Positions 37,171 through 45,503 of a stretch of DNA of 64,000 bases are shown in pieces. This stretch comes from Avrilella dinanensis (GTDB lineage Bacteria; Bacteroidota; Bacteroidia; Flavobacteriales; Flavobacteriaceae), in NCBI RefSeq assembly GCF_002807015.1, contig NZ_NIPO01000001.1, positions 869,041-933,040 on the forward strand. Direction: 5' to 3'. Each line of letters begins with the position of its first letter. Position 1 is the first letter of the stretch. Under the pieces are notes generated by a model. It was not told the DNA's origin. It made no database searches and was given only the letters and a program-made list of their open reading frames with translations. The position numbers were made by a program, and so were the translations under genes.

Positions 37171-37890
37171 TTAGAGATTCATTGGTACTTCCATTAAAAG
37201 TATTTCAGTTTGTGGAGCGTTTGACGTAACTTTTAATTCATTTATATCCCAAATTCCCATACCATCTCTGCGATCAAGTTCTTGCCCTTCAACCGTGGCG
37301 CTTCCGCTGATGATAAATACATACACACCATTTCCTCTTTCTTTGATTTGATATTCAGACGAAACATCTTTATCGAATTGTCCTATATGAAACCAGGCAT
37401 TCTGGTGAATCCAAACTCCCTCATCATCAGGGTCGGGTGATAGTATCTGTTGAAATTTATTTTGTCTATCATTCTCGTTTAAAATAATTTGGTCATAACG
37501 TGGTTCTACATTTCTTTTGTTCGGAAAAACCCATATTTGCAGAAATTCAGTAACGTTGTTTTGGCTATGATTATATTCACTATGCTGAATCCCCGACCCT
37601 GCACTCATCACCTGGATATCGCCACGTTTGATGATTCCCGTATTTCCCATACTGTCTTTGTGTTCCAAATCACCTTTTAATGGAATACTGATGATTTCCA
37701 TATTATCATGCCGATGCATACCAAACCCCATTGCAGGATCAATCTTATCGTCATTTAAAACACGAAGTACACCAAAATTCATTCGGTCAGGATTATGATA
37801 ACCTGCGAAGCTAAAAGTGTGATAAGAGTCAAGCCAACCGTGGTTGGCGTGACCTCTTGTTGCTGCTTTGTGCAATACTATATTTGTCAT
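37171..37890 (-). CDS. Pirin family protein
   Basis: 239 residues, a bicupin. The iron site of the N-terminal cupin is complete: His59 and His61 (GMHRHDNMEI), His103 and Glu105 (GIQHSEYNHSQ), the same spacing as in human pirin. Members of the YhaK/YhhW branch have quercetin dioxygenase-type activity or act in redox sensing. It is followed 42 bp downstream by yceI on its other flank in the same orientation order (yceI lies 3'), so the two may share a transcript. The physiological substrate is unknown. Confidence 0.9.
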   Translation of the reverse strand: MTNIVLHKAATRGHANHGWLDSYHTFSFAGYHNPDRMNFGVLRVLNDDKIDPAMGFGMHRHDNMEIISIPLKGDLEHKDSMGNTGIIKRGDIQVMSAGSGIQHSEYNHSQNNVTEFLQIWVFPNKRNVEPRYDQIILNENDRQNKFQQILSPDPDDEGVWIHQNAWFHIGQFDKDVSSEYQIKERGNGVYVFIISGSATVEGQELDRRDGMGIWDINELKVTSNAPQTEILLMEVPMNL

Positions 37891-37932
37891 AGTTTTCTTG
37901 AATTTGTGTGTGAAATATAAAACAACCTGTTT

Positions 37933-38472
37933 TTATGACAGTTGTTTTATAAACTGAATCTCTGCACTTATTCTCACTTCATCACTGACTAATACGCCGC
38001 CTGTTTCTAATGCAGAATTCCAGTTCAATCCCCAGTCTTTTCTGTTGATTTTTCCATTAATAGAGAAACCTGCTTTATCATTTCCCCAAGGATCTTTATT
38101 AACTCCTCCATACTCCACGTTAAGCGTAATTTCTTTACTTATTCCTTTGATGGTGAGTATTCCTGTGAGCTCATAATTTTCATCATCTTTTGCTTTTAAA
38201 GCTGTAGATTGAAATGTAATTTCCTTATGATTTTCTGCATCGAAGAAATCTGCACTTCTCAAATGGTTATCGCGTTCATCATTATTAGTGAAAATTGATG
38301 AACTATCAACACTCGCTTTGATAGATGCTGTTCTGAAATCTTCTCCATCAATCTCGGCTTCGAAGTTTTTAAATTCGCCTCTGACATTTGAAATCATCAA
38401 ATGTTTTACTTTGAAAAAAAGTTCACTGTGAGTAAGATCTGCTACCCATTTTACTGTTGTTTGATTTTCCAT
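37933..38472 (-). CDS. YceI family protein (lipid-binding lipocalin-like)
   Basis: 179 residues. The family pattern VKWVADLTHSELFFKVKHLMISNVRGEFKNF opens the beta-barrel, and FGVNW-type end QFIKQL closes it; NWNSALETGGVLVSDEVRI matches the YceI C-terminal signature. YceI proteins bind long polyprenyl lipids. There is no signal peptide, so this copy is cytoplasmic, unlike E. coli YceI. Promoter box TACCTTTG at complement 38499-38506. It is upstream of the pirin gene and may be co-transcribed with it. Confidence 0.88.
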   Translation of the reverse strand: MENQTTVKWVADLTHSELFFKVKHLMISNVRGEFKNFEAEIDGEDFRTASIKASVDSSSIFTNNDERDNHLRSADFFDAENHKEITFQSTALKAKDDENYELTGILTIKGISKEITLNVEYGGVNKDPWGNDKAGFSINGKINRKDWGLNWNSALETGGVLVSDEVRISAEIQFIKQLS

Positions 38473-38498
38473 GTTTGATATATTTTTAAATTCTATTA

Positions 38499-38506
38499 CA
38501 AAGGTA
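38499..38506 (-). promoter_or_regulatory. -7 box TACCTTTG for yceI
   Basis: Exact TAnnTTTG, 26 nt before the ATG. Confidence 0.5.
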
Positions 38507-38538
38507 AGCTACCTGAAAACCAAGGGCATTGATGTATG

Positions 38539-39263
38539 TTAAGAAATGATGCTGATTTCCCTTTCAATACCGATTTGCTCTAAAAATGTTTCATCGTGAG
38601 AAATCACAAGCAATGTTCCCTGATACTCGTTAATGGCATTGGTTAGTATTTCTATATTCTGAATATCGAGATTATTGGTCGGCTCGTCCAGAATAATCAT
38701 ATCAGGTGACTGATTGCCTATACTCAAACAGCACAAAATTAAACGCATTCTTTCTCCCCCACTCAAAGAACTACAAGGTTTGTCCCAATCATCTTTGGTA
38801 AATAAAAATCGGTTTAATCTCATTTTGATTTCGTGTTCCTGCAATGCAGAAATATTAAATTGTTGTACCTGTTCGTAAATTTTCAGATTGTTTTCTATCA
38901 AAGAATAATCCTGATCAATATAAACGGTCTTGTTTTCTGCAATAAAAACATTTCCGATTTGTGGTATGAGATTTCCCAAAATTACTTTTATCAAAGTTGT
39001 TTTTCCCGAGCCATGGCTTGTGCAATCGTCAAATGATTGAACTGTCCGAAAATCTGCGGAATATAATACGGTTCTGTATCAATATTTATTTGTCCGTCAG
39101 ATGGTTGAAGTTCTTTGGTAATAATTTTCAACAACGTAGATTTCCCTACGCCATTGTTTCCGATTAAAGCTATTTTGTCGTGATTATTTACTGTAAGATT
39201 AATGTCACTAAACAGTAAATCCTTGTTAAGATGTGTATAGGTTAAATTTTGGATAGTAAGCAT
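38539..39263 (-). pseudogene. Broken ABC-F ATPase gene with internal deletion and frameshift
   Basis: Two frames carry the two ends of an ABC-F protein. The first (39263-38991) begins MLTIQNLTYTHLNKDLLF and has Walker A IGNNGVGKSTLLK of the first ATPase domain, running to HLTIAQAM. At about 39010-39020 it meets the second domain in another frame: the DNA then reads GSGKTTLIKVILGN, the second Walker A, whose domain continues to SSLSGGERMRLILC (signature), MIILDEPTNNLD (Walker B) and VISHDETFLEQ, ending at 38539. Most of domain one and the linker are missing: about 725 bp remain of a normal 1.5-1.7 kb gene. Intact ABC-F proteins act on ribosomes, some giving antibiotic protection. Confidence 0.85.
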
Positions 39264-39293
39264 AATTTCTTTCTTTTATGAATTCAACAATAG

Positions 39294-39313
39294 AACAATC
39301 ATAAATGATTGTT
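39294..39313. promoter_or_regulatory. Operator-like palindrome upstream of ABC-F remnant
   Basis: AACAATCAT-AA-ATGATTGTT, a perfect 9-bp inverted repeat with a 2-bp spacer, 31 bp upstream of the remnant start, near a weak -7 box (TATTGTTG). Looks like a dimeric repressor site. Confidence 0.4.
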
Positions 39314-39443
39314 ACTTTTATTTGTTTGAAAGAAATTATTTTTTTACATTTTCTGCTTACTTTAAATTCTACACCTACAAAAGTATGAAAAACATTAATA
39401 TATTCAATGAAATCTTGTAAAATTCATTGTTTACTGACAAATA

Positions 39444-39893
39444 CTAATATTTCAGTTCAAAATTCAACGGAATATTAATTCCTATTGAAAAAGTGAAACC
39501 TTGCAATGGTTTTAAATCCTGTTTGGTTTTCAGGTCAAAGCCGTAACCGAAACTAAAATCGAGTATAGTAACTATGCTAAAACCGACTTTGGGCGTAACC
39601 GTATAAGGATTAATTTCTGTTTCCAGAAAAGGTTCTATCAATAAATCCACATTGGGATAAAATGTCAGACCAGCTTCGGGAATGACTAAAAATTGATTTC
39701 TGAAATAGGCGAAATTAGCTGTCGCATCAAGCTTTATACCCATGTTTGTTTTCTCGGAATAATGCAAATAATAACCGCCTATTTTTCCCATACTGCCACT
39801 TTGCGACTGATAGGAAATAGTCGGTCCGTACAGGGAAGTTTGTGAAAACCCCTGCATAGAACCGAATAATATGAATAACCAAAAATATTTCAT
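39444..39893 (-). CDS. Small exported beta-barrel-like protein, last gene of the tpiA operon
   Basis: 149 residues with signal peptide MKYFWLFILFGSMQGFSQ. The remainder alternates short amphipathic strands (IGGYYLHYSEKTNMGIKLDATANFAYF, GFTFSIGINIPLNFELKY), consistent with an outer-membrane barrel of about eight strands. The ATG overlaps the tpiA stop by one base (TAATG), so translation is coupled. Family not recognised. Confidence 0.65.
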   Translation of the reverse strand: MKYFWLFILFGSMQGFSQTSLYGPTISYQSQSGSMGKIGGYYLHYSEKTNMGIKLDATANFAYFRNQFLVIPEAGLTFYPNVDLLIEPFLETEINPYTVTPKVGFSIVTILDFSFGYGFDLKTKQDLKPLQGFTFSIGINIPLNFELKY

Positions 39894-40645
39894 TATACTG
39901 CTTCAATGATTTTAACAAAATCATCGGCAACCAGTGCCGCACCACCAATTAATCCGCCATCAACATCTGGTTGAGAGAAAATTTCTTCAGCATTTGACGG
40001 TTTCACACTTCCTCCGTACAAAATCTGCACCGTCTGAGCCAGCTCATCATCATATTGATAAGCCAGTTGTTCTCTGATGTATTGATGCATTTCCTGTGCC
40101 TGCTGAGGTGTTGCTGTTTCGCCCGTGCCAATCGCCCAAACCGGTTCATACGCCAGCACAATGTGTTTCCAAGCCGATTTTGGCAGATGATACAAAGCAT
40201 CTTTAAGCTGATAAAAAATCACGTTTTTATATTGCTTATTCTGTCGGTCTTTGAGTTCTTCGCCGATACAGAAAATAATTCGCATATTGTGTCTGATAGC
40301 CGTATCTACCTTGCTTGCCAGCACCGACGAATTTTCGCCGAAATAATGTCTTCTTTCCGAATGTCCGAGAATAACAATTTGTACACCAACACTTTCCAGC
40401 ATATTGGCAGAAATTTCCCCGGTAAAAGCTCCGCCCTCTGCCTGGTGCATATTCTGAGCCACCACGCTTATGTTGGTATCTTCCAGATGTTTGCTTGCAA
40501 TCAGCAGATTTGTGAACGGCGGCGCCACCATGATTTCTACTTCTTTATCACTTGGTAGCTTTTCGATTAATTCGTTAAGAAATGAAGTGGTTTCATTCAA
40601 ATCTTTGTGCATTTTCCAGTTTCCGGCAACTATTTTATGTCTCAT
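39893..40645 (-). CDS. tpiA: Triosephosphate isomerase
   Basis: 250 residues, full-length TIM barrel. Lys11 (GNWKMHKDL), electrophile His95 (ILGHSERRH) and base Glu167 (LAYEPVWAIGTG) are present; phosphate loop ILYGGSVKP near the end. Interconverts dihydroxyacetone phosphate and glyceraldehyde 3-phosphate in glycolysis. Fifth gene of a six-gene minus-strand operon. Confidence 0.97.
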   Translation of the reverse strand: MRHKIVAGNWKMHKDLNETTSFLNELIEKLPSDKEVEIMVAPPFTNLLIASKHLEDTNISVVAQNMHQAEGGAFTGEISANMLESVGVQIVILGHSERRHYFGENSSVLASKVDTAIRHNMRIIFCIGEELKDRQNKQYKNVIFYQLKDALYHLPKSAWKHIVLAYEPVWAIGTGETATPQQAQEMHQYIREQLAYQYDDELAQTVQILYGGSVKPSNAEEIFSQPDVDGGLIGGAALVADDFVKIIEAV

Positions 40646-40652
40646 GAGTCAA

Positions 40653-41216
40653 TTATTTTGTAGTTTGTAAACTTTCTAAAGTATTGATTAAAATCGGGTC
40701 GTTTGCCACAATGGCTTTTTTCAGTGCAATATTTCCTTCAGCATCAACCACGATGTAACGCGGAATCCAATCCAACTCAATCGATTGTCCAAATTCGCCT
40801 TTCATGGTTTCGTTTAAGTAATAATGTTCGCCGCTTAATTCATATTTTTCAATGGCTTCTTTCCATTTCTCAACGGCTCTGTCTAAAGACAAAAAAACGT
40901 AAACCGCTTCCGGGTATTTTTGCTGAAGACTTTTCAACTCAGGAAAACCTTTGATACAATCAGGACACCAAGATGCCCAAACGTCAATCACAACAGGTTT
41001 TCCCTGATGCTGAGTCAAAATGTTTTCCAAACTGACAAAGTCTCCATTTGGTGTTTCAAATTGTTTTTTTAATGCCACTTCACTGAAAGAATCTTTACTT
41101 TCATCGATTGTTTTTTCTGTTTTTGGCATAGCTTCTTTTTCTTCTTTTTTAGCATCGCAGGCTATCAGTGAAACACTGAGTAATGCCGGTAATAAAATCC
41201 ATATTTTTTTCATCAT
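40653..41216 (-). CDS. TlpA-like thioredoxin-fold lipoprotein
   Basis: 187 residues. Lipobox SLIAC with Cys20 after a hydrophobic stretch, so probably a membrane-anchored lipoprotein. The thioredoxin domain has WASWCPDCIKGFPEL with the redox pair Cys84/Cys87, then VYVFLSLDRAVEKWKEAI, the AhpC-TSA/TlpA insertion, and the cis-Pro region IPRYIVVDAEG. Role: thiol-disulfide exchange in the periplasm. Sits 3 bp below the permease gene and 7 bp above tpiA. Confidence 0.87.
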   Translation of the reverse strand: MMKKIWILLPALLSVSLIACDAKKEEKEAMPKTEKTIDESKDSFSEVALKKQFETPNGDFVSLENILTQHQGKPVVIDVWASWCPDCIKGFPELKSLQQKYPEAVYVFLSLDRAVEKWKEAIEKYELSGEHYYLNETMKGEFGQSIELDWIPRYIVVDAEGNIALKKAIVANDPILINTLESLQTTK

Positions 41217-41218
41217 CT

Positions 41219-42292
41219 TTATTTTAATTTAATTCTCGGGTCGAGATACGCATAAACAAAATCAACCAAAATAGTAATCAGCACAAAAGTGGTCGCAATA
41301 ACTAAAACTGCTCCCATAATAATAGGTAAATCAAGGTTATTGAGTGCGTCCACGATTTCTTTCCCCAAACCATTCCAGCCGAAAATGTATTCTACAAAAA
41401 CCGCTCCGGCAAGCAACGAGGCAAACCACCCGGACAAAGCGGTTACGACTGGGTTCAATGCGTTTTTCAAAGCATGTTTGTAAACTACACGAAAAGTACC
41501 TAACCCTTTGGCTCTTGCCGTTCGGATATAATCTTCATTAAATACTTCCAGCAACGAATTACGCATCAATTGTATAACTACCGCCAATGGTCGGATACCT
41601 AAAACAAATGCAGGCAGTATGCTGTTTCTTAAATTCATATAAACACCATTCCCGAAATCATCTACTTCATACAAACTTCCGGTCATGTTCAGATTGGTGT
41701 ATTCGTGGAGTACAAACCCGAATATCCAAGCAAACAAAATCGCACTGAAAAACGAGGGCAAACTCATTCCCAAAGTGCTGATAACAGCTATCAATTTATC
41801 AAACCAACTGTTGGCATATAAAGCAGAAAAAACGCCCAAAACCAATCCTACCGCAACAGCTATGCCGATAGCAAAACACGCGAGAAAAATGGTGTTGGGT
41901 AACGTATCGGCAATAATATCTGTGACAGGTTTGCCGTTTTTCTGAAAACTTTCTCGGAGATAAGGTGTTTTAACCGCAATCTGGTTATTTCCTATATCAA
42001 ACAACACTTTTCCGGTATATTTTTCCGAAAAAAAGGTATAATTAACCGAATTTTTACTATGTACAGACACCGGCGAAATATCATTGAGATAAAACAGATA
42101 TTGTTTATAAACCGGTTGGTCAAATCCGTATTTCTTTTTGATAATTGCGAGCTGTTCAGAATTTTCATTTTGGTCAAGCATCATTCGTGCCGGGTCACCC
42201 GGCAAAACATTAAAAAGGAAAAACACCACCGTGACCACGCCAAACATCGTGAGCAGGGCATAACCTATTTTATGAATGATATACCGAACCAA
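41219..42292 (-). CDS. ABC transporter permease, DppB/OppB family
   Basis: 357 residues. N-terminal membrane helix YALLTMFGVVTVVFFLFNVLPGDPARMM, the family start, then a periplasmic stretch (about 37-125) and five further helices; the EAA-type loop NEDYIRTARAKGLGTFRVVYKHALKNA (about 245-270) contacts the ATPase. Peptide-type importers need DppC, ATPases and a binding protein, none of which are adjacent, so partners must be elsewhere. Embedded 2-3 bp from its neighbours in the tpiA operon. Confidence 0.88.
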   Translation of the reverse strand: MVRYIIHKIGYALLTMFGVVTVVFFLFNVLPGDPARMMLDQNENSEQLAIIKKKYGFDQPVYKQYLFYLNDISPVSVHSKNSVNYTFFSEKYTGKVLFDIGNNQIAVKTPYLRESFQKNGKPVTDIIADTLPNTIFLACFAIGIAVAVGLVLGVFSALYANSWFDKLIAVISTLGMSLPSFFSAILFAWIFGFVLHEYTNLNMTGSLYEVDDFGNGVYMNLRNSILPAFVLGIRPLAVVIQLMRNSLLEVFNEDYIRTARAKGLGTFRVVYKHALKNALNPVVTALSGWFASLLAGAVFVEYIFGWNGLGKEIVDALNNLDLPIIMGAVLVIATTFVLITILVDFVYAYLDPRIKLK

Positions 42293-42295
42293 CTA

Positions 42296-43393
42296 TTATA
42301 ATTTTAGTTTATCTAAATCATTCCAGTGTTTTTTATCTTTGATAACACCATACTCCATCACAACCGCTCCCGGATTAGCACGAATAATAGTTTTCAGCGT
42401 GGTGGCGTCACAGAAATAAAATTCAAAATCAACTTTATTTTGACTTTTTACTTTTTCTATCATATCATCAGATGAAGAAGTCAATCCAATAATTTCATAA
42501 CCATTATCGTAAGCATCTTGCTCCAACTGAGCTAATTTCTGCAAACCTTTTTCATCAGTAATATTTAAATCGTAAGCAATAACCATTACTACTTTTGGTT
42601 CTTCCAGATAATCATCTAAATAATCATCTCCGTATTTTTCTATGGTAAAATCGTGAATCGGCGGTTCATAACCTTTAGAAATCAGCTTTTCATCTCGTCG
42701 GATAAACTTGGCTCCCTCCGGAATATTCCCTAAATTATCCATAGAAAATGCTTCTTCCCTGCCGTTTACTTCGTAAATAAATTTAATATCAAATTCATCT
42801 TTTTGGGCACCTTCCGGAAATTCCATTCCTTTTTTAATATCTACCCCAATTTTGTACGGTCTGAAATCAATAACCGGTAAATGATTAAGCACGTGATAGC
42901 CTAGCCCCGCACACAATATTAAACTGACAATTACCGTGACCAGCCCTTTGGTGGCATTGAAAATCGGTTTGATATACTTGCGTCCGGCAAGCAATATTAA
43001 GATAAGTACCAATAAGGCTATATCTTTATAAAATGATTGCCAGGGCGTGAGCGGAATGGCATCGCCAAAACAACCGCAGTCGGTTACTTTGTTGAAATAA
43101 GCCGAGTAAAATGTGAGAAATGTGAAAAATACAATCATCGCAAAAAGCGACCAAAGCGTAAATTTCCGTTTGTAACCGATAAGTAACATCACGCCTAAAA
43201 GCACTTCTGCAATAACCACAAACAAGGCTATCGAAAGAGCAAAAGGTTGAAGAAAAGGCATATTAAACACCATTTCCGAAAAATATTCGTCCAGCTTAAA
43301 AGAAAAACCCAGCGGGTCATTCAGTTTGATTAATCCAGAGATAATAAACAATATCCCTACAATCAATCGGGCAATTTGTGTGATAATTCTCAT
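42296..43393 (-). CDS. DoxX-thioredoxin fusion (BT_3928-like membrane protein)
   Basis: 365 residues. N-terminal DoxX/MauE-type membrane unit with four to five helices (RLIVGILFIISGLIKLNDPLG, LLGVMLLIGYKRKFTLWSLF, VTDCGCFGDAIPLTPWQSFYKD with a CGC motif facing the periplasm), then from about residue 170 a soluble part ending in a thioredoxin-like fold without CxxC (VVMVIAYDLNITDEKGLQKL, EFYFCDATTLKTIIRANPGAV). DoxX/MauE proteins handle quinone-linked thiol chemistry, which fits the neighbouring TlpA-like lipoprotein. Confidence 0.85.
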   Translation of the reverse strand: MRIITQIARLIVGILFIISGLIKLNDPLGFSFKLDEYFSEMVFNMPFLQPFALSIALFVVIAEVLLGVMLLIGYKRKFTLWSLFAMIVFFTFLTFYSAYFNKVTDCGCFGDAIPLTPWQSFYKDIALLVLILILLAGRKYIKPIFNATKGLVTVIVSLILCAGLGYHVLNHLPVIDFRPYKIGVDIKKGMEFPEGAQKDEFDIKFIYEVNGREEAFSMDNLGNIPEGAKFIRRDEKLISKGYEPPIHDFTIEKYGDDYLDDYLEEPKVVMVIAYDLNITDEKGLQKLAQLEQDAYDNGYEIIGLTSSSDDMIEKVKSQNKVDFEFYFCDATTLKTIIRANPGAVVMEYGVIKDKKHWNDLDKLKL

Positions 43394-43399
43394 ATTATT

Positions 43400-43948
43400 T
43401 TAGTTATGGTTTTGGGTAAATTGAAGTAATATCAAAGCAAAAACGGCATAATTAATCATATCTCTGTAATTGGCATCTACACCTTCAGAAACTATGGTTT
43501 TTCCGGCATTGTCTTCGATTTGCTTAACACGTAAAAGTTTTTGCAAAATCAAGTCGGTCAGTGAACTCACACGCATTTCACGCCAGGCTTCGCCATAATC
43601 GTGGTTTTTGTCGAGCATCAGCTGTTTGGTTAATGCAATTTGTTCATCATACAAACTAATAGCTTCTTCCTCAGCCAAATCGGGCTGTTGAACGATGCCT
43701 TTTTCTATCTGAATCAATGCCATTACAGAATAATTGATAATGCCAATAAATTCAGCGGTTTCATCTTCATCGACCTTGCGGATTTCATTTTCCTGCAAAC
43801 TGCGGATTCGCTGGGCTTTGATGAAAATCTGGTCGGTCAGCGACGGCAATCTCAATATCCGCCAGGCACTGCCATAATCCTGAAATTTTTTTATATATAA
43901 TGCTCTGCAAGCAGAAATTATTTCATCGAATTGCTCTGGTGTTGACAT
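43400..43948 (-). CDS. DUF1599 domain protein, tandem repeat of two similar halves
   Basis: 182 residues from ATG 43948; the frame is open to 44149 but that would cross its promoter and the start of folP. Two similar halves: KFQDYGSAWRILRLPSLTDQI (first) and NHDYGEAWREMRVSSLTDLI (second), each preceded by an acidic helix and followed by RIRSL/RVKQI and an NY motif (IINYSVMALIQ, MINYAVFALIL). This resembles all-alpha MazG/dUTPase-like pyrophosphatases, so a nucleotide-binding role is possible but unproven. First gene of the tpiA operon, with box TAAATTTG at complement 43972-43979. Confidence 0.8.
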   Translation of the reverse strand: MSTPEQFDEIISACRALYIKKFQDYGSAWRILRLPSLTDQIFIKAQRIRSLQENEIRKVDEDETAEFIGIINYSVMALIQIEKGIVQQPDLAEEEAISLYDEQIALTKQLMLDKNHDYGEAWREMRVSSLTDLILQKLLRVKQIEDNAGKTIVSEGVDANYRDMINYAVFALILLQFTQNHN

Positions 43949-43971
43949 ATCTTTTATCTTTGCACAAAGTC

Positions 43972-43979
43972 CAAATTTA
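43972..43979 (-). promoter_or_regulatory. -7 box TAAATTTG for the DUF1599-tpiA operon
   Basis: Exact TAnnTTTG, 23 nt before the ATG at 43948, in the divergent gap to folP. Confidence 0.55.
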
Positions 43980-44029
43980 GCAAAAACTAACGGTTTACCA
44001 TACCAAAAACAGTAAAAAACCTTTTTCAG

Positions 44030-44875
44030 ATGAAAATGTCCTCGCCGCACAGCATAAATTGCAAAGGAAAACTGCTTTCTCTTTCCCGTCCTTTGGTCAT
44101 GGGAATCCTGAATATTACACCCAATTCTTTTTTTGACGGCGGAAAACACAACTCAGTTAAACAAGCTGTTTTTCAGACCGAAAAGATGCTCAACGAAGGT
44201 GCTGACATCATCGATATCGGAGCTTATTCTTCGCAACCGAACGCCGAATTTGTATCGGAGGAAATGGAAACAGAAAGATTGTTACCTGTTATCAAAACTT
44301 TGCTGAAAGAATTTCCGGATATACTGATTTCGGTAGATACTTTCCGTGCCAATGTCGCTGACAAAGCCATTGACGAAGGAGCCGCAATCATCAACGATAT
44401 TTCGGGCGGAAATCTGGATAAAAATATGCTACATGTAGCCGCCCGGCAACGAGCACCTTATATTATGATGCACATGAGAGGAACTCCACAAAATATGCAA
44501 CAATTCACTGATTATGAAGATGTAACTAAAGAAATTATTCATTATTTTTCCGAAAGGTTAGCCCAAGCTTACGAAGCCGGCATCAAAGATGTGATTATTG
44601 ACCCAGGATTTGGTTTTTCCAAAACTTTGGATCAGAATTATGAATTACTCAGCAAACTCAATTTATTTCAGCATTTAGATGTTCCAATTTTAGCCGGAAT
44701 TTCCCGAAAATCAATGATTTATAAATTTTTAGAAACCACTCCACAGGAAGCCCTGAATGGTACAACGGTTTTGAATACGCTGGCATTGATGAGTGGTGCA
44801 AACATACTTCGGGTTCATGATGTGAAAGAAGCAACAGAATGTGTGAAATTATATATCAAAACGTATGAAAAATAG
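44030..44875 (+). CDS. folP: Dihydropteroate synthase
   Basis: 281 residues (ATG 44036 is a possible alternative start). TIM-barrel loops are intact: MGILNITPNSFFDGGKH (pterin/pABA loop 1), DIIDIGAYSSQPNA (loop 2), ISVDTFRANVADKAID, AIINDISGGN, IIDPGFGFSKT and ILAGISRKSMIYK. FolP joins pABA to dihydropterin pyrophosphate in folate synthesis and is the target of sulfonamides. Its 3' end overlaps a lipoprotein gene by 11 bp. Confidence 0.96.
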   Translation: MKMSSPHSINCKGKLLSLSRPLVMGILNITPNSFFDGGKHNSVKQAVFQTEKMLNEGADIIDIGAYSSQPNAEFVSEEMETERLLPVIKTLLKEFPDILISVDTFRANVADKAIDEGAAIINDISGGNLDKNMLHVAARQRAPYIMMHMRGTPQNMQQFTDYEDVTKEIIHYFSERLAQAYEAGIKDVIIDPGFGFSKTLDQNYELLSKLNLFQHLDVPILAGISRKSMIYKFLETTPQEALNGTTVLNTLALMSGANILRVHDVKEATECVKLYIKTYEK

Positions 44876-45497
44876 ATTATTTGTAATGATTTTGGGCGGA
44901 TTGCTGTTTGCGTCCTGCCAAAAAGAAATGAAAATCAGCCGGTCGGATTATTCCGTAACAACAGAGATAAATGATTTTAGTCCGGTGTATATCGACAAAG
45001 ACGAAAATGGCGAAGTTATTGTCAATCAAGGTGGTCGTATTGGAAATACACACTGGATTTTGACTGTCAATCGCGAGCTTTCGCTGGAAGAAATCGCACC
45101 GGCGTTACAGGAACTGACCTACCGTAAATTCCAGAAAGAAAGCAATCATGAAGATACCAAAGATATCTATTTTGTGTATAGTGACACACTGAACAAACAA
45201 AATGCTTTTGTGAAGTTGCCTTTTAAGGGAGTTTTTGTCGAAGCACCTCCAATGATTGAGCCTACAGAAGAATATTTTCGATTAGTAGATTTACACCAAG
45301 TAAATGGTTTACAATATTTTAAACACAAGCTTTCAACAAGAATAGAAATATGGAAATCTATTAATGAAGGTGATTATGAAGGTATTCTTATTGATTTCTC
45401 TGAAAAAATAACGGTAGAAGAATTTGTAAATATTTTAATTGAATTTGACAAGCTGAATATTTCTGATAAAGTAAATGAGTATACTCATATTTATTGA
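44865..45497 (+). CDS. Lipoprotein of unknown function
   Basis: 210 residues. MKNRLFVMILGGLLFASCQKEM has a lipobox (FASC, Cys18). The mature part is soluble, acidic, mixed alpha/beta (NTHWILTVNRELSLEEIAPALQELTYRKFQ; VFVEAPPMIEPTEEYFRLVD); no known domain is recognised. The 11-bp overlap with folP means it is translated from the same mRNA, but no functional link is evident. Confidence 0.65.
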   Translation: MKNRLFVMILGGLLFASCQKEMKISRSDYSVTTEINDFSPVYIDKDENGEVIVNQGGRIGNTHWILTVNRELSLEEIAPALQELTYRKFQKESNHEDTKDIYFVYSDTLNKQNAFVKLPFKGVFVEAPPMIEPTEEYFRLVDLHQVNGLQYFKHKLSTRIEIWKSINEGDYEGILIDFSEKITVEEFVNILIEFDKLNISDKVNEYTHIY

Positions 45498-45503
45498 TTT
45501 ATC

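Noticed and set aside
43949..44149. N-terminal extension of the DUF1599 protein
   Set aside because: Would overlap folP and the divergent promoter; the extension has no family similarity.
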